From Pseudomonadota bacterium (GTDB lineage Bacteria; Pseudomonadota; Alphaproteobacteria; JACQOE01): 64,000 bases of DNA. A program made the position numbers and the translations under genes. How positions within the stretch are numbered: the stretch's first letter is position 1; every line of letters begins with the position of its first letter. Below the pieces are notes generated by a model. That model saw only the letters and a program-made list of their open reading frames with translations. It was not told the DNA's origin and did no database searches. The DNA is taken from the NCBI GenBank assembly GCA_016202695.1, contig JACQOE010000063.1:1-64000 (forward strand). The letters are read 5' to 3'. Below, piece after piece: positions 8,651 to 16,911 of the stretch.

Positions 8651-9276
8651 GGCCGGCGCGCGCCCTCGCCCTTGAGCCGCACGTAGCTCACCACTTGGCG
8701 CACGTTGCGCAGGTTGCGGGCGTGGTCGATGACCCGGTCGAGCTCGGTCTGGTTCTGGGCCACGCCGATGAGGTAGACGACGCCGTTCACCGTCTCGACG
8801 TTGTAGTTGATCGAGGCGACCGTCTTGTCGAGGAGCAGCTCGGCCGAAAGTCGGGTCGAGATCCAGAGGTCGGTGGCGCGATCGATCAGGCCGCCCTCGT
8901 CGGCGACGCGGATCTCGTTGATGACTTCCTTCACCCCCTCCACCCGCCAGGCGAGCTCCACGGCGTGGATGCGGCCCTCCACCCTGGGCACCGAGCCGGT
9001 CAGCAGCACCCGGCGCTCGCTCACCTCGAGTCCCACCTGCCGGTAGAGGTCGAGCGAGTCCTTGAACAGGAGATCGCTCACCTCGGCGTAGATGCGGGCA
9101 TCGTTCGCGGCGCCCTTGAGTCCGCGCTCCTGGAGCGCCGCCGTGGTGGCGGTGGCTCCGGCGCCGGCGACGATTCCGGCCGGGGCGCAGGCGGCGAGCG
9201 GCAGGACCGCGAGGGCGGCCGCAAACCATCGTGCACCGAGGCGAACACCACGCGGGAGGAACCGTCCGTTCGACAT
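8647..9276 (-). CDS. BON-domain outer-membrane/periplasmic lipoprotein
   Basis: A 209-residue lipoprotein related to OsmY/DolP-type BON proteins. The signal peptide ends in the lipobox LAAC (about residue 33). A short glycine/alanine linker is followed by two BON domains, about 50-120 (DARIYAEVSDLLF...VLLTGSVP) and 125-200 (DLWISTRLSAELLLD...GVVYLIGVAQNQTELD). Such proteins bind anionic phospholipid and help to maintain the outer membrane. ATG 9276 starts the signal peptide; the longer frame only reads into the repeat element behind it. It heads a coupled pair with the SirB1-like gene. Confidence 0.85.
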   Translation of the reverse strand: MSNGRFLPRGVRLGARWFAAALAVLPLAACAPAGIVAGAGATATTAALQERGLKGAANDARIYAEVSDLLFKDSLDLYRQVGLEVSERRVLLTGSVPRVEGRIHAVELAWRVEGVKEVINEIRVADEGGLIDRATDLWISTRLSAELLLDKTVASINYNVETVNGVVYLIGVAQNQTELDRVIDHARNLRNVRQVVSYVRLKGEGARRP

Positions 9277-9311
9277 GGGAGCGACTCTAACCCCTCGCCC
9301 CGCGGCCGCGC

Positions 9312-9583
9312 CAGAGCATGATCTTCCCGGATTGAATCGTCTGCGTTGCGTCCCGGCGCGGCGATCCGCAAGGCGCGCCGCGACGGGCGATGCCCGCGCA
9401 TCGGCCGAGCGGCGCAACGCCGCGCCCGCCCGCCGGGGCGCAACCCGCAGGGCCGGGGCCTTTCGCGGCGCAGGGTTCGTCGCCGGGCTCGCCCGTGGCC
9501 CCGCTACGCGCTTCGCCCCGCCCCTGCCGACGCCGCAAAACGCCTCCGGCGCAGACGGTTCAATCCGGGAAGATCAGGCTCTA
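9312..9583. repeat. Dispersed 272-bp repeat with inverted ends, copy A
   Basis: This fills the 300-nt space between the BON gene and yraN. The ends are imperfect inverted repeats of about 33 bp (left AGAGCATGATCTTCCCGG, right CCGGGAAGATCAGGCTCTA). The GC-rich core matches copy B at 12509-12780 along its whole length with scattered substitutions. No transposase is encoded. The last three bases are the stop codon of yraN. It resembles a MITE-like or REP-like family element moved by outside enzymes. Confidence 0.8.
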
Positions 9584-9967
9584 GACCTCGGGGCGGAAGG
9601 CATCCTTGAGGTGCAGGGGCAGCCGCCAGGGGGCGACCAGCATCACGTCGAAGCGCACCGCGCAGCCGGCGAGTCTCGGCCGGCGGGCGAGGAAGGCAGC
9701 GGCCGCGCGGAGGATGCGCCGGCGCTGGCGGGGGGTGACCGACTCGGCCGCCGCCGCCCGGCTCGCCCGCGCCTTGACCTCGACGAAGGCGAGCACGCCC
9801 CCTCGCCGGGCGACGATATCGAGCTCGCCGACCGGGGTCTGGACCCGGCGGCCGAGCACCCGGTAGCCCCGGCCCCAGAGGGCGAGGACGCAGAGGACCT
9901 CGGCCCAGCGGCCGCGTCCCTCGGCCCGGCGCCGCCGCTCGGCCTGCCCGGGCGCGTCCTCAGCCAT
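9581..9967 (-). CDS. yraN: YraN/UPF0102 family endonuclease-like protein
   Basis: A small protein (128 residues from ATG 9967; a GTG at 9973 is an alternative) of the UPF0102 family, which has a restriction-endonuclease-like fold. Visible features are AEGRGRWAEVLCVLALW, the GELDIVARRGGVLAFVEVKAR core with the PD-(D/E)xK-like Asp...Glu-x-Lys, and SVTPRQRRRILRAAAAFL. Its function is not firmly known. It overlaps the end of rsmI, its standard neighbour. The TAG stop lies in the end of repeat copy A, and the native C terminus RFDVMLVAPWRLPLHLKDAF looks complete. Confidence 0.9.
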   Translation of the reverse strand: MAEDAPGQAERRRRAEGRGRWAEVLCVLALWGRGYRVLGRRVQTPVGELDIVARRGGVLAFVEVKARASRAAAAESVTPRQRRRILRAAAAFLARRPRLAGCAVRFDVMLVAPWRLPLHLKDAFRPEV

Positions 9968-10817
9968 CCGCACGGCCCCGGCCGCCCCGGGCGGCGAGCG
10001 CGAGCGCCCGCGCGTAGACCTCCCGCCGCGGCCGGCCGGTCGCCTCGGCCACCGCCTTGGCCGCGTCGCGCACGCTCATTCCGGCGAGCGCGGCCATGAG
10101 CCGGGCGTCGAGCGCGCCCTCGTCCTCGGGCTCGGGCGCCGCGGGCGGGCCGACCACGACCACCACCTCGCCCTTGGGCGGGCCGGCCGCGGCGTAGTGG
10201 CGGGCCAGCTCGGCGAGGGGCCCGCGCCGCACCTCCTCGAAGAGCTTGGTCAGCTCCCGGGCGACGGCCGCCTGGCGCGGGCCCAGGACCGCGGCCATCT
10301 CGGCCAGGAGGGCGGCGAGCCGGCGGGGGGATTCGAAGACCACGAGGCTGGCCCGCAGAGGCTTGAGCTCGTTCAGCTCCCGCCGGCGCGCCCCGGCCCG
10401 GGGGGCGAGGAAGCCGGCGAACAGGAAGCGGTCGGTCGGCAGTCCCGAGACGACCAGCGCCGCGAGCACCGCCGAGGGACCGGGCACCGCGCCCACCGGC
10501 ACCCCCTTGGCGAGCGCGGCACGCACCAGCTTGTAGCCCGGGTCCGAGACGAGCGGCGTGCCGGCGTCGGCGACCAGCGCCACCGTCTCGCCCGCCTTGA
10601 GGCGCGCGATGAGCGCCGGGCGCACCCGCTCGGCGTTATGATCGTGGTAGGCGAGGAGAGGCGTGGCGATCCCCAGCCGCTTGAAGAGCCGGCCGGTGAG
10701 GCGCGTGTCCTCGCAGGCCACCAGGTCGGCGGCGCGCAGGACCGCGACCGCCCGCCCGCCGATGTCGGCGACGTTGCCGATCGGGGTGGCAACCACGACC
10801 AGCCCGCGCGGGCGCAT
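9960..10817 (-). CDS. rsmI: 16S rRNA 2'-O-methyltransferase RsmI
   Basis: Methylates the ribose of C1402 in 16S rRNA using SAM. The tetrapyrrole-methylase fold is complete: LVVVATPIGNVADIGGRAV, ACEDTRLTGRLFKRLGI, VALVADAGTPLVSDPGYKLV, VPGPSAVLAALVVSGLP, FESPRRLAALL and ARELTKLFEEVRRG. ATG 10817 puts the start 5 residues before the first strand; an ATG at 10970 would add 51 residues of low complexity and cannot be excluded. The C-terminal 60 residues include a helical domain with RDAAKAVAEATGRPRREVYA. Its end overlaps yraN. Confidence 0.93.
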   Translation of the reverse strand: MRPRGLVVVATPIGNVADIGGRAVAVLRAADLVACEDTRLTGRLFKRLGIATPLLAYHDHNAERVRPALIARLKAGETVALVADAGTPLVSDPGYKLVRAALAKGVPVGAVPGPSAVLAALVVSGLPTDRFLFAGFLAPRAGARRRELNELKPLRASLVVFESPRRLAALLAEMAAVLGPRQAAVARELTKLFEEVRRGPLAELARHYAAAGPPKGEVVVVVGPPAAPEPEDEGALDARLMAALAGMSVRDAAKAVAEATGRPRREVYARALALAARGGRGRADG

Positions 10818-10987
10818 TCCGCCCGCCTCGGCGCGGGCGCCGGGGGCAAGGGGTCGTTTACTTCCGGTCGTCCTCTCGCTAGCCTCTTCCGCCCGGAGCG
10901 TGTCCTGGTCCCGGCGCGCCCCGGAAGGGGCGGGGGCGGTACCGGGTGGTGGATTCGGCCTCGTTGCCATCGTTTCGCCGTGATCTG

Positions 10988-12511
10988 ATGATGGGTTCCT
11001 TAGTCGCGATGCTCACGACCACGGGATCGAGAGCGCCGTCGCGCGGCGCGCCCTGCGCCCGCCGGCTTGGGCTTCGGCTGGGGGCGGTGGCGCTCGGCGT
11101 GCTCCTCGCCGCCTGTGAGAATACCACCTCCATCCCGATGATCACCTCGGCCGCGCCGCCGCGGACCGCCCCGGCGACTCAGCCGCCGCAGCCGACCGCC
11201 GCTACGGCCCTGGTTCCGGCCCCGCCCGCCCGCGCCGTCGAGACGCGGCCCTCTGAGCGCGGGCCCTCGCCCGGCCCGCCGCCGCTCGCCTCGCCGCCGC
11301 CGGTCCTGAGCGCGCCCCTTCCCCAACCCGGGGCGGGGCCGCGGCTCACCCTTACCCCGCCCTCCGGCTACGAGGAGCCGGTGCGGGTCGGGCTCCTGCT
11401 CCCCCTCTCCGGGGCGGGGGCGGCGATTGGCCAGGCGCTCTTCAACGCCGCGCAGTTGGCGCTCTTCGACGCTGGCGACTCGCGTTTCATGCTGATGCCG
11501 CGTGATACCAAGGGAACGCCCGAGGGCGCCGGCGCTGCCGCCGAGGAGGTGCTCGCCGAGGGGGTGGAGTTGATCCTCGGGCCGGTCTTCGCGGCCGAGG
11601 TCGTCGCGGTCGCGCCGCGCGCCCGCGCCCGGCGCGTGAACGTGATCTCGTTCTCGACCGACCGCCAGGTGGCGACCAGCGGGGCGCTGGTGATGGGCTT
11701 CCTCCCCCGCCCGCAGGTGGCCCGGGTGGTCGACCACGCCATCGCGCAGGGCCTTACCCGCCTGGCCGCGATCGCGCCGGCCAACGGCTACGGCGAGACG
11801 GTGGTGGCGGCGCTGCGCGAGACGGCCGCCGCCCGCGGCGCGGTCGTCACCCAGGTCGAGTACTACGATCCCGGCGAGACCGACCTTTCGCCGGTGGTGC
11901 GCCGGCTGGCCAACTACGACGCCCGCCGCGCCGCGCTTCTTGCCCAGCGTACCGAGCTCGAGCGCCGGGGCGACGAGATTTCCAGGCGGGCGCTGGAGCG
12001 GCTTGGCAACCTCGAGACCATCGGCGAGGTCAGCTTCCAGGCGGTGCTGCTGCCCGAGGGCGGCGAGCGGCTGAGGGCGCTGGCCGCGCTGCTGCCCTTC
12101 TTCGACATCGACCCGCCGGCGGTGCGGGTGCTCGGCACCGGCCAGTGGGACGACCCCACGCTCGGCACCGAGCCGGCGCTGGTCGGCGGCTGGTTCGCCG
12201 CGCCGCCGCCCGCGGCGCGCGCCGATTTCGTGCGGCGCTATCGCGCCGCCTTCGGCAAGGTGCCGCCGCGGCTGGCGACGCTGGCCTACGACGCCACCGC
12301 GCTCGCCGCCGTGCTCGGCCAGGGCGAGGACGGCCCCAAGTTCGGCCTCGACAGCCTGACCTCGCCCAACGGCTATGCCGGCATTGACGGCATCTTCCGC
12401 TTTCTGCCCGACGGCACGGTCGAGCGCGGCCTCGCCGTGCTGGCGGTGCAGGAGCGGGGCCAGAAGGTGGTCGCTCCCGCGCCCGAGACCTTCCAGGCCG
12501 CGACCCACTAG
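10988..12511 (+). CDS. Penicillin-binding protein activator (LpoA/LppC-like lipoprotein)
   Basis: A 507-residue outer-membrane lipoprotein with a type 1 periplasmic-binding fold, likely activating a peptidoglycan synthase. The signal peptide ends in lipobox LAAC (GAVALGVLLAACEN). A proline/alanine-rich linker of about 75 residues spans the periplasm. The binding-protein domain begins at VRVGLLLPLSGAGAAIGQAL and shows LILGPVFAAEVVAVAP, VNVISFSTDRQVA and GYGETVVAALRET. It is divergent from rsmI, the usual neighbour. ATG 10988 is chosen; GTG 10946 would precede it. The stop TAG belongs to the left end of repeat copy B. Confidence 0.88.
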   Translation: MMGSLVAMLTTTGSRAPSRGAPCARRLGLRLGAVALGVLLAACENTTSIPMITSAAPPRTAPATQPPQPTAATALVPAPPARAVETRPSERGPSPGPPPLASPPPVLSAPLPQPGAGPRLTLTPPSGYEEPVRVGLLLPLSGAGAAIGQALFNAAQLALFDAGDSRFMLMPRDTKGTPEGAGAAAEEVLAEGVELILGPVFAAEVVAVAPRARARRVNVISFSTDRQVATSGALVMGFLPRPQVARVVDHAIAQGLTRLAAIAPANGYGETVVAALRETAAARGAVVTQVEYYDPGETDLSPVVRRLANYDARRAALLAQRTELERRGDEISRRALERLGNLETIGEVSFQAVLLPEGGERLRALAALLPFFDIDPPAVRVLGTGQWDDPTLGTEPALVGGWFAAPPPAARADFVRRYRAAFGKVPPRLATLAYDATALAAVLGQGEDGPKFGLDSLTSPNGYAGIDGIFRFLPDGTVERGLAVLAVQERGQKVVAPAPETFQAATH

Positions 12512-12780
12512 AGCCTGATCCTTCTGGATTGGATCGCCTGCGTTGCGGCCCGGCAAGGCGATCCGCAAGGCGCGCCGCGATGGGCGATGCAAGCGCATCG
12601 GCCGAGCGGCGCAACGCCGCGGGCGCCCGCCGGGGCGCAACCCGAAGGGCCGGGGCCCCTTGCGCCGCGGGTTCGTCGCCGGGCTCGCCGGTAGGCCCCG
12701 CTACGCGCTTCGCCCCGCTCCTGCCCGCGCCGCAAGTGTCCTCCGGCGCAGGCAGTTCAATCCAGGAGGATCAGGCTCTA
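12509..12780. repeat. Dispersed 272-bp repeat with inverted ends, copy B
   Basis: Second copy of the element seen at 9312-9583, in the same orientation. The ends read AGAGCCTGATCCTTCTGG on the left and CCAGGAGGATCAGGCTCTA on the right. It fills most of the 363-nt space before the oxygenase gene; the remaining 94 nt (12781-12874) show no recognisable promoter or gene. Its first three bases are the stop codon of the LpoA-like gene. Confidence 0.8.
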
Positions 12781-12874
12781 GGGCAGGCTCGCCGCCGGCG
12801 CTATCGAGCCGCCCTTCGGGACTGATATCATCGCCCCCTCGAAGCGCGATTGAGACCCTCGAACGGGGCAGGCC

Positions 12875-14083
12875 ATGACCGCCATCACCTTTGCCGAGAT
12901 CCTCGCGCCGATGACGCCCGAGGAGTTCTTCGCCGAGTACTACGACAAGAAGCCACTGCACATCCGCGGCGCACCCGAGAAGTTCGCCCGCGTCATGTCG
13001 TGGGCCGAGCTCAACCGCCTTCTCAACATGACCGGCATCTGGTCGTCGGCCTCGCTCAAGATGGTCCTCGACCGCGCCCCCATCCCGGCCGATCAGTACT
13101 GCCGCCAGGCCGAGGACCGCGACCACCGGCCGGTGCTCCAGCCCGATGCCGGGAAGATGCTGGCGCTCCTGCGCCGCGGCGCCTCGCTGGTGCTCAACGA
13201 CATCGACAGCCTGTCGGCCGGCCTCTCCGCGGTCTCAGGCGCGCTCGAGGGGGCGCTGGGGTCGAAGGCGCAGGCCAACCTCTACTGCTCGTGGCGCGAG
13301 CACCAGGCCTTCCCCGCCCATTTCGACACCCACGACGTGTTCGCCGTCCACGTCGAGGGCGAGAAGACCTGGAACGTCTACGAGGGCCGGGCCGACGGCC
13401 CGATCGCGCACCCCGTGTTCCGCACCCTCGGCCAGGCCCACCACGACCGCGCCAAGGGGGCGGTGCAGTTCGAGGCCCGGCTTAAGCCAGGCGATCTCCT
13501 CTATCTTCCCCGCGGCCAGTACCACGACGCGCTGGCGACCGGGGACAACGCCATCCACGTCGCCTTCGGGCTGCATGCGCCCCTGGGGCTCGACTTCCTC
13601 AACCTGATGTACGAGCGGGCGGTGCGGGAAAGCCTGTTCCGGTCGGCGATGCCGCGGCTCGACGCCCCGGGGGCGGAGGCGGCGCTCAAGGAGCGCCTCG
13701 CGGCGCTCACCAAGCGCTTCGCCGAGATGGCCGCCGAGCCGGCCGTCTTCGAGCAGTTCCAGGCCTTCCTCCGCACCCACCGCTTCGCCCGCGGCGGCTT
13801 CGACCTCCCCGATCTCGGCGCCGGCGAGGCCGGGGCCTCGCCCGCCTACGCGGTGCAGGCGGCCGGGCTCAAGGTGGTGCGCCGGGGCCAGGAGTTCGCG
13901 ATCAAGGCGGCCAACGGCATGATCCCGATCCCGCCCGGGGGCGAGGGCCTGGTCGAATGGGTGTTCGCGCGGCCCCGCTTCACCGAGGCCGAGCTCGACG
14001 CCGCCTTCGCCGCCATGCCGGCGGCGGCGCGGGCGAAGATGCTCGCGGGACTGATGGAGATGAAGATCGTGAGGAAGACCTGA
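12875..14083 (+). CDS. JmjC/cupin-type oxygenase (ribosomal-oxygenase-like)
   Basis: A 402-residue Fe(II)/2-oxoglutarate-dependent oxygenase-like protein. The jelly-roll core carries the metal triad: His149 and Asp151 in AHFDTHDVF, and distal His217 in YLPRGQYHDAL. EGEKTWNVYEG holds the lysine expected to bind 2-oxoglutarate. The N-terminal EEFFAEYYDKKPLHIRG is typical of the RoxA/YcfD and NO66/MINA group, which hydroxylates ribosomal proteins. The C-terminal 150 residues form a helical, winged-helix-like part. The substrate is not known. It is a single gene convergent with purC. Confidence 0.8.
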   Translation: MTAITFAEILAPMTPEEFFAEYYDKKPLHIRGAPEKFARVMSWAELNRLLNMTGIWSSASLKMVLDRAPIPADQYCRQAEDRDHRPVLQPDAGKMLALLRRGASLVLNDIDSLSAGLSAVSGALEGALGSKAQANLYCSWREHQAFPAHFDTHDVFAVHVEGEKTWNVYEGRADGPIAHPVFRTLGQAHHDRAKGAVQFEARLKPGDLLYLPRGQYHDALATGDNAIHVAFGLHAPLGLDFLNLMYERAVRESLFRSAMPRLDAPGAEAALKERLAALTKRFAEMAAEPAVFEQFQAFLRTHRFARGGFDLPDLGAGEAGASPAYAVQAAGLKVVRRGQEFAIKAANGMIPIPPGGEGLVEWVFARPRFTEAELDAAFAAMPAAARAKMLAGLMEMKIVRKT

Positions 14084-14105
14084 GGGGGCGGGAACGGACT
14101 CGCGG

Positions 14106-15083
14106 CTATGGGAAGTAGCGCTTGAGGTTGGCGCGGATGCGCTCCAGCGCCGGAACCTCGGGGCTCGGCACCGCGAAGGGTACGCCGGTGATCGTCTCGT
14201 AGACGCTGGCGTAGATGCGCGCGGCCTCCAGCACCACCTCGCGCGGGATCTCGGGGATCGGGTCCTTGTAGGGATCGCAGCGCGCGGTCACCCAGGTGCG
14301 GACGAAATCCTTGTCGAAGCTCTCGGGCCGCTCGCCCGCGTCGAGCCGCCGCCCGTAGCTCTCAAGGTACCAGTAGCGGCTGCTGTCGGGGGTGTGGATC
14401 TCGTCGGCGAGGAGGATGCGGCCGGCCTCGTCGCGCCCGAACTCGTACTTGGTGTCGACCAGGATGAGGCCGTGCTGTCGCGCGATCTCGCGCCCGCGCG
14501 CGAAGAGGGCGAGGGCCAGCTCCGAGACCCGGCGCCACTGGTCCTCCGTCAGCAGGCCCCGGCCGACGATCTCGGCCGGGGTGAGCGGCTCGTCGTGGCC
14601 AGCGTCGAAGGCCTTGGTGGTGGGGGTGAGGATCGTCCGCGGGAGCTTCTGGTGCTCGCGCAGGCCGTCGGGGAAGCGGTGCCCGTACATCTCGCGCCCG
14701 CCGGCCTTGTACATCGACCAGATCGAGGTCGAGGTGGTGCCGGTGAGGTAGTCGCGGACCACCACCTCGACCGGCAGGATCTCCAGCCGGCGGCAGACCA
14801 GCACGTTGGGATCGGGATACTCGATGACGTGGTTCGGGCAGACGTCGCGGGTGGCGTCGAACCAGAAGCGGGCGAGCTGGGTGAGCACCCGGCCCTTGAG
14901 GGGGATGGCGGTGAGGATGCGGTCGAAGGCGCTGAGGCGGTCGGTGGCGATGATGATCCGCCGCCCGTCGGCGAGGTCGTAGTTGTCGCGGACCTTGCCG
15001 CGATAGTGGTTCGGGAGTTCCGGGATGGTCGCGTCCCTGAGCACGTTGTCGAGATGCGCCGCAAGCGCGGTGAGGTCTACCAT
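14106..15083 (-). CDS. purC: SAICAR synthase (phosphoribosylaminoimidazole-succinocarboxamide synthase)
   Basis: Joins aspartate to CAIR with ATP in purine synthesis. The 325 residues are of the longer bacterial type. Markers are [11 protein letters not shown] at the N terminus, [41 protein letters not shown], and [19 protein letters not shown] 15083 starts directly before [10 protein letters not shown]; the frame extends upstream without homology. It is transcribed alone. Confidence 0.95.
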   Translation of the reverse strand: MVDLTALAAHLDNVLRDATIPELPNHYRGKVRDNYDLADGRRIIIATDRLSAFDRILTAIPLKGRVLTQLARFWFDATRDVCPNHVIEYPDPNVLVCRRLEILPVEVVVRDYLTGTTSTSIWSMYKAGGREMYGHRFPDGLREHQKLPRTILTPTTKAFDAGHDEPLTPAEIVGRGLLTEDQWRRVSELALALFARGREIARQHGLILVDTKYEFGRDEAGRILLADEIHTPDSSRYWYLESYGRRLDAGERPESFDKDFVRTWVTARCDPYKDPIPEIPREVVLEAARIYASVYETITGVPFAVPSPEVPALERIRANLKRYFP

Positions 15084-15224
15084 CGGCTCCAGTCCGATCC
15101 GCTGACGGGTTGCGCGGAGGGCCGCCATGATAGTCGAACCGGGCGGCGGAGAGACGAGGAATTCGTCCGGCCACGCTCTCCCGACCTCAGAGGGCGAGGG
15201 ACGGGGAAGGGCTGCGCGAGCGGG

Positions 15225-15254
15225 TTGAAATTCGCACAGATGTGTACGCATATG
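15225..15254 (+). promoter_or_regulatory. Putative hicAB promoter with an internal palindrome
   Basis: TTGAAA (15225-15230) and CATATG (15249-15254) are 18 bp apart. The perfect inverted repeat CACA-GA-TGTG (15235-15244) sits between them, where HicB could bind and repress its own operon. The -10 match is weak. Confidence 0.4.
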
Positions 15255-15259
15255 CTGGG

Positions 15260-15481
15260 ATGACCGGCCACGAATTCGAGCGCCGAATCCGAAAGCTGGG
15301 CCGGAAACGCGGCATCCCGGTCTCGTTCGATCCCGGCCATGCCAAGGGCAGTCACGGACGGCTGTATTACGGCGAGCGGTTCGCGACCTTGAAGGACCGC
15401 CGCAAAGAGATCGGCCCCGGCCTGCTCAAGGCGATGCTCGATCAGCTTGGGTTGTCGCGCGGCGATCTGGAGGGAGCATGA
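15260..15481 (+). CDS. hicA: HicA-type mRNA interferase toxin
   Basis: A 73-residue toxin of the double-stranded RNA-binding fold that cleaves m[22 protein letters not shown] fits the first helix, and KGSHGRLYY (His32) carries the conserved catalytic Gly-Ser-His. The end, [19 protein letters not shown], is the usual C-terminal helix. ATG 15260 matches family length; a GTG at 15242 would add 6 residues. The stop overlaps the ATG of hicB (ATGA). The order toxin then antitoxin is the common one for hicAB. Confidence 0.88.
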   Translation: MTGHEFERRIRKLGRKRGIPVSFDPGHAKGSHGRLYYGERFATLKDRRKEIGPGLLKAMLDQLGLSRGDLEGA

Positions 15482-15948
15482 CCGCATTCGGATATCGCTA
15501 CACGCTTGAGCGGCAGCAGAACGGCTGGTGGCTCGTCCGTTTTCCCGATGTCCCCGAGGCGTTGACCGAGGGCGAGACGAAGGAGGAAGCGCGCGAGAAC
15601 GCGCACGACTGCCTTATAACCGCGCTCGAAGGCTACATGAAGGCCGGACGCGAAATCCCCCGGCCCGCGGCCGCTCGCCGCGGCGAGGAGCGTGTGGCGC
15701 TGCCCTCGCTCGTTACCGCTAAGCTCGCGGTCTATGAAACCATGCGCGGCCTGGGCTGGTCGAAGCTCAAGCTCGCCAGGCAGCTTGGCGTGCCCGAAAA
15801 CTCGGTACGGCGGCTCCTCGATCTCCGTCACAGCTCGCAAATGCGGCTCATCGACGCGGCGCTGGCGACGATGAATGCCGAGCTCCCTATCGACTTGCCG
15901 CAGACCCGCGCCCGTCGCGTCGCCGATTCACATGCCGGGAGGGGCTGA
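15478..15948 (+). CDS. hicB: HicB-type antitoxin
   Basis: A 156-residue antitoxin that neutralises HicA and represses the operon. The N-terminal degraded RNase H fold is seen in YRYTLERQQNGWWLVRFPDVPEA and ALTEGETKEEARENAHDCL. The C terminus is a helix-turn-helix: RGLGWSKLKLARQLGVPENSVRRLLD, then HSSQMRLIDAALATM. The DNA-binding half supports autoregulation. Its TGA overlaps the next ATG (TGATG), so the exonuclease gene is in the same transcript. Confidence 0.88.
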   Translation: MTAFGYRYTLERQQNGWWLVRFPDVPEALTEGETKEEARENAHDCLITALEGYMKAGREIPRPAAARRGEERVALPSLVTAKLAVYETMRGLGWSKLKLARQLGVPENSVRRLLDLRHSSQMRLIDAALATMNAELPIDLPQTRARRVADSHAGRG

Positions 15949-16706
15949 TGAACTTCATCGCAATTGACGTTGAGACCGCTAATGCGGACATGGCCTCGAT
16001 CTGTTCTATTGGTGCAGCGATTTTCGAGAATGGACAACTTTCATCCGAGTGGTATTCACTTGTTGACCCGGATGATTACTTTGATCCAGTCAATGTATCC
16101 ATTCACGGCGTCGACGAGAGCATGGTAGCCGGATCGCCAACCTACAGGGACGTGGCGAGCGCCATTGGACAATTTCTCAATGACGCGGTGGTCGTAACGC
16201 ATACGCACTTCGACCGGGTAGCGATGCACCAGGCCGCGCACCGCTGGGCCATCGAACCGCCCCGCTGCACTTGGCTCGATTCAGCAAGGGTGGTCCGTCG
16301 CGTCTGGGCGGAGTGCGCTCGGAGCGGCTACGGGCTCGCGGATGTGTGCAAGCGGATCGGCTACGAGTTCCAGCACCACAACGCCCTGGAGGATGCGAAG
16401 GCCGCCGGACATGTGCTGCTTGCGGCGATGGCCGAAACCGGGCTTGACCTCGAAGGCGTGCTGCGGCGAGTTCGCCAGCCGATCGACCCCAGCAGTGCAA
16501 GCTCCGCGGGAGCGATCAGGCGGGAGGGGAACTCGGATGGGCCGCTGTTCGGTGAGGGTATCGGCCGCTTGCTGGCCGAACCGTCTCTTGAACGCGCCAA
16601 ACGCAGCCCCGGCAAGGCCGAACACAACCACCGTGGCGAGCATGAACCCGAATGGGTAGAGAAGGAACTTCATACCCGAGTGATAACGCAGCTAGCCCGC
16701 CGGTAG
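15948..16706 (+). CDS. DEDDh 3'-5' exonuclease (DnaQ-like) with a replaced C terminus
   Basis: A 252-residue exonuclease. The active-site residues are in place: Asp7 and Glu9 in IAIDVETAN, an Asp in HTHFDRVA, and His/Asp in HHNALEDAKAAGHV. Related proteins continue after GNxxGPLFGE with a BRCT domain. Here the sequence changes character right after GPLFGE (about residue 202) and ends with about 50 charged residues unlike BRCT. The codon use and the presence of an open frame on the opposite strand over that tail suggest joined foreign DNA. The nuclease domain itself looks intact. It may be a third component of the hicAB operon or a passenger. Confidence 0.75.
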   Translation: MNFIAIDVETANADMASICSIGAAIFENGQLSSEWYSLVDPDDYFDPVNVSIHGVDESMVAGSPTYRDVASAIGQFLNDAVVVTHTHFDRVAMHQAAHRWAIEPPRCTWLDSARVVRRVWAECARSGYGLADVCKRIGYEFQHHNALEDAKAAGHVLLAAMAETGLDLEGVLRRVRQPIDPSSASSAGAIRREGNSDGPLFGEGIGRLLAEPSLERAKRSPGKAEHNHRGEHEPEWVEKELHTRVITQLARR

Positions 16707-16835
16707 CCCGACAGCACCGAAAACGCCAGCATCTTGGACACCGTCTTCCGGTCCACGCCGAACATCCTGGCCGCTTCCCGGATGCTCATCCCCTCCACAC
16801 GCCCGCCGAACCCGCGCGTATAGCCCCACTCCGTA
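16670..16835 (-). pseudogene. IS21-family IstA transposase remnant
   Basis: On the minus strand a 39-codon open frame from ATG 16789 reads MSIREAARMFGVDRKTVSK and then a GYRR segment. This is the N-terminal helix-turn-helix of IstA, followed by the point where the integrase domain should begin. Upstream codons continue the homology (LYARVRR) in another frame, so there is at least one indel. Nothing of the catalytic domain or of istB is left. I saw nothing else in 16836-16911. Confidence 0.65.
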
Positions 16836-16911
16836 CAGCCCCCTGCCTTCCGTCAGCTCGTCGCCAGCCGAAGGCTTTACCCTGGCCCCTCTTTGGGACC
16901 GCCGCGACCGC

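Noticed and set aside
11000-12640. A long minus-strand frame opposite the LpoA-like gene
   Set aside because: Mirror frame of GC-rich coding DNA; the translation is low-complexity (His/Arg/Gly) with no domain, while the plus strand has a lipoprotein with full family homology.
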